This document shows, one piece after another, positions 63,872 to 64,000 of a stretch of 64,000 bases of DNA. A program made the translations under genes and the position numbers. Within the stretch, counting starts at the first letter, position 1, and each line of letters starts with the position of its first letter. Origin of the DNA: Mucilaginibacter cryoferens (lineage in GTDB: Bacteria > Bacteroidota > Bacteroidia > Sphingobacteriales > Sphingobacteriaceae); contig NZ_JACHCR010000020.1 of NCBI RefSeq assembly GCF_014205845.1, forward strand, positions 75,219-139,218, in the 5' to 3' direction. Under the pieces are notes generated by a model. The model had not been told where the DNA came from. It saw only the letters and a list, made by a program, of their open reading frames with translations, and searched no databases.

Positions 63872-64000
63872 GTTCAAGCACAACACCATCGCCGCCGTCA
63901 TTGCGAGTGACAACTAGGGTTAACTGGAAAAAATAGTTATGACATGGTTGCAAATGGGCGGTTGTGGACTAAATAATAAGGAGGTCTTATTTAAAAAAGT

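Noticed and set aside
1..64000. Search for transposase, integrase, prophage or defence genes
   Set aside because: No protein with such motifs was seen; repeats present are non-coding and no island boundary with tRNA was found.

Overview
The window reads as chromosomal DNA of a Bacteroidota bacterium, most likely family Sphingobacteriaceae and Mucilaginibacter- or Pedobacter-like. The family is inferred from gene content; no rRNA is present to confirm it. Supporting signs are SusC/SusD outer-membrane uptake pairs, Oar-type TonB-dependent receptors, a type IX secretion (T9SS) locus with PorP/SprF and a type B sorting domain, a short (286-residue) primary sigma factor, a type III glutamine synthetase, and promoters of the Bacteroidota form TTG-N17-23-TAnnTTTG. 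Genes generally lack Shine-Dalgarno sites.

Layout. 1-5.6 kb: the 3' end of type III glutamine synthetase, a membrane histidine kinase, a ClC chloride transporter with CBS domains, and purM. 5.6-13.6 kb: two Oar-type TonB-dependent receptors and an NHL-repeat lipoprotein, with near-identical promoter architecture in front of the two receptors. 14-18.9 kb: lpdA, a metallo-beta-lactamase-fold hydrolase, a DUF2975/XRE regulator pair and the primary sigma factor gene. 19.3-43.1 kb: a large carbohydrate-utilisation region. 43.3-50.7 kb: dNTP triphosphohydrolase, a secreted unknown protein, an outer-membrane barrel, a sigma-54 response regulator, and a predicted arginine-pathway GNAT/M20 pair. 50.7-52.1 kb: repeats and palindromes only. 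52.1-57.4 kb: a three-gene T9SS-linked operon. 57.5-63.6 kb: a second FHS sugar transporter, a conserved protein of unknown function next to rpiA, and a hybrid histidine kinase. The right end is repeats.

The main result is a coherent sugar regulon. A LacI-family regulator (20679-21704) and an FHS sugar permease (19299-20540) lie beside a polysaccharide utilisation locus encoding two SusC, two SusD, two small lipoproteins, an esterase, two paralogous SGNH hydrolases, a GH92 alpha-mannosidase and a divergent GH38-like protein. A recurring 18-bp sequence (consensus AAAATCGATTTAGCAAAT, with the palindromic core TAAATCGATTTA) lies upstream of essentially every transcription unit of this locus. Looser copies precede the permease and regulator genes. 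I infer that it is the LacI-family operator and that the locus handles an esterified alpha-mannoside-containing glycan.

The intergenic DNA is rich in small repeats: a ~100-bp element with CCCCTCTCGAGAGGGG ends (three copies), a four-copy array with near-palindromic units, two 20-8-20 palindromes that differ by compensating base changes, and several other inverted repeats. No transposase, integrase, CRISPR array, tRNA or rRNA was seen.
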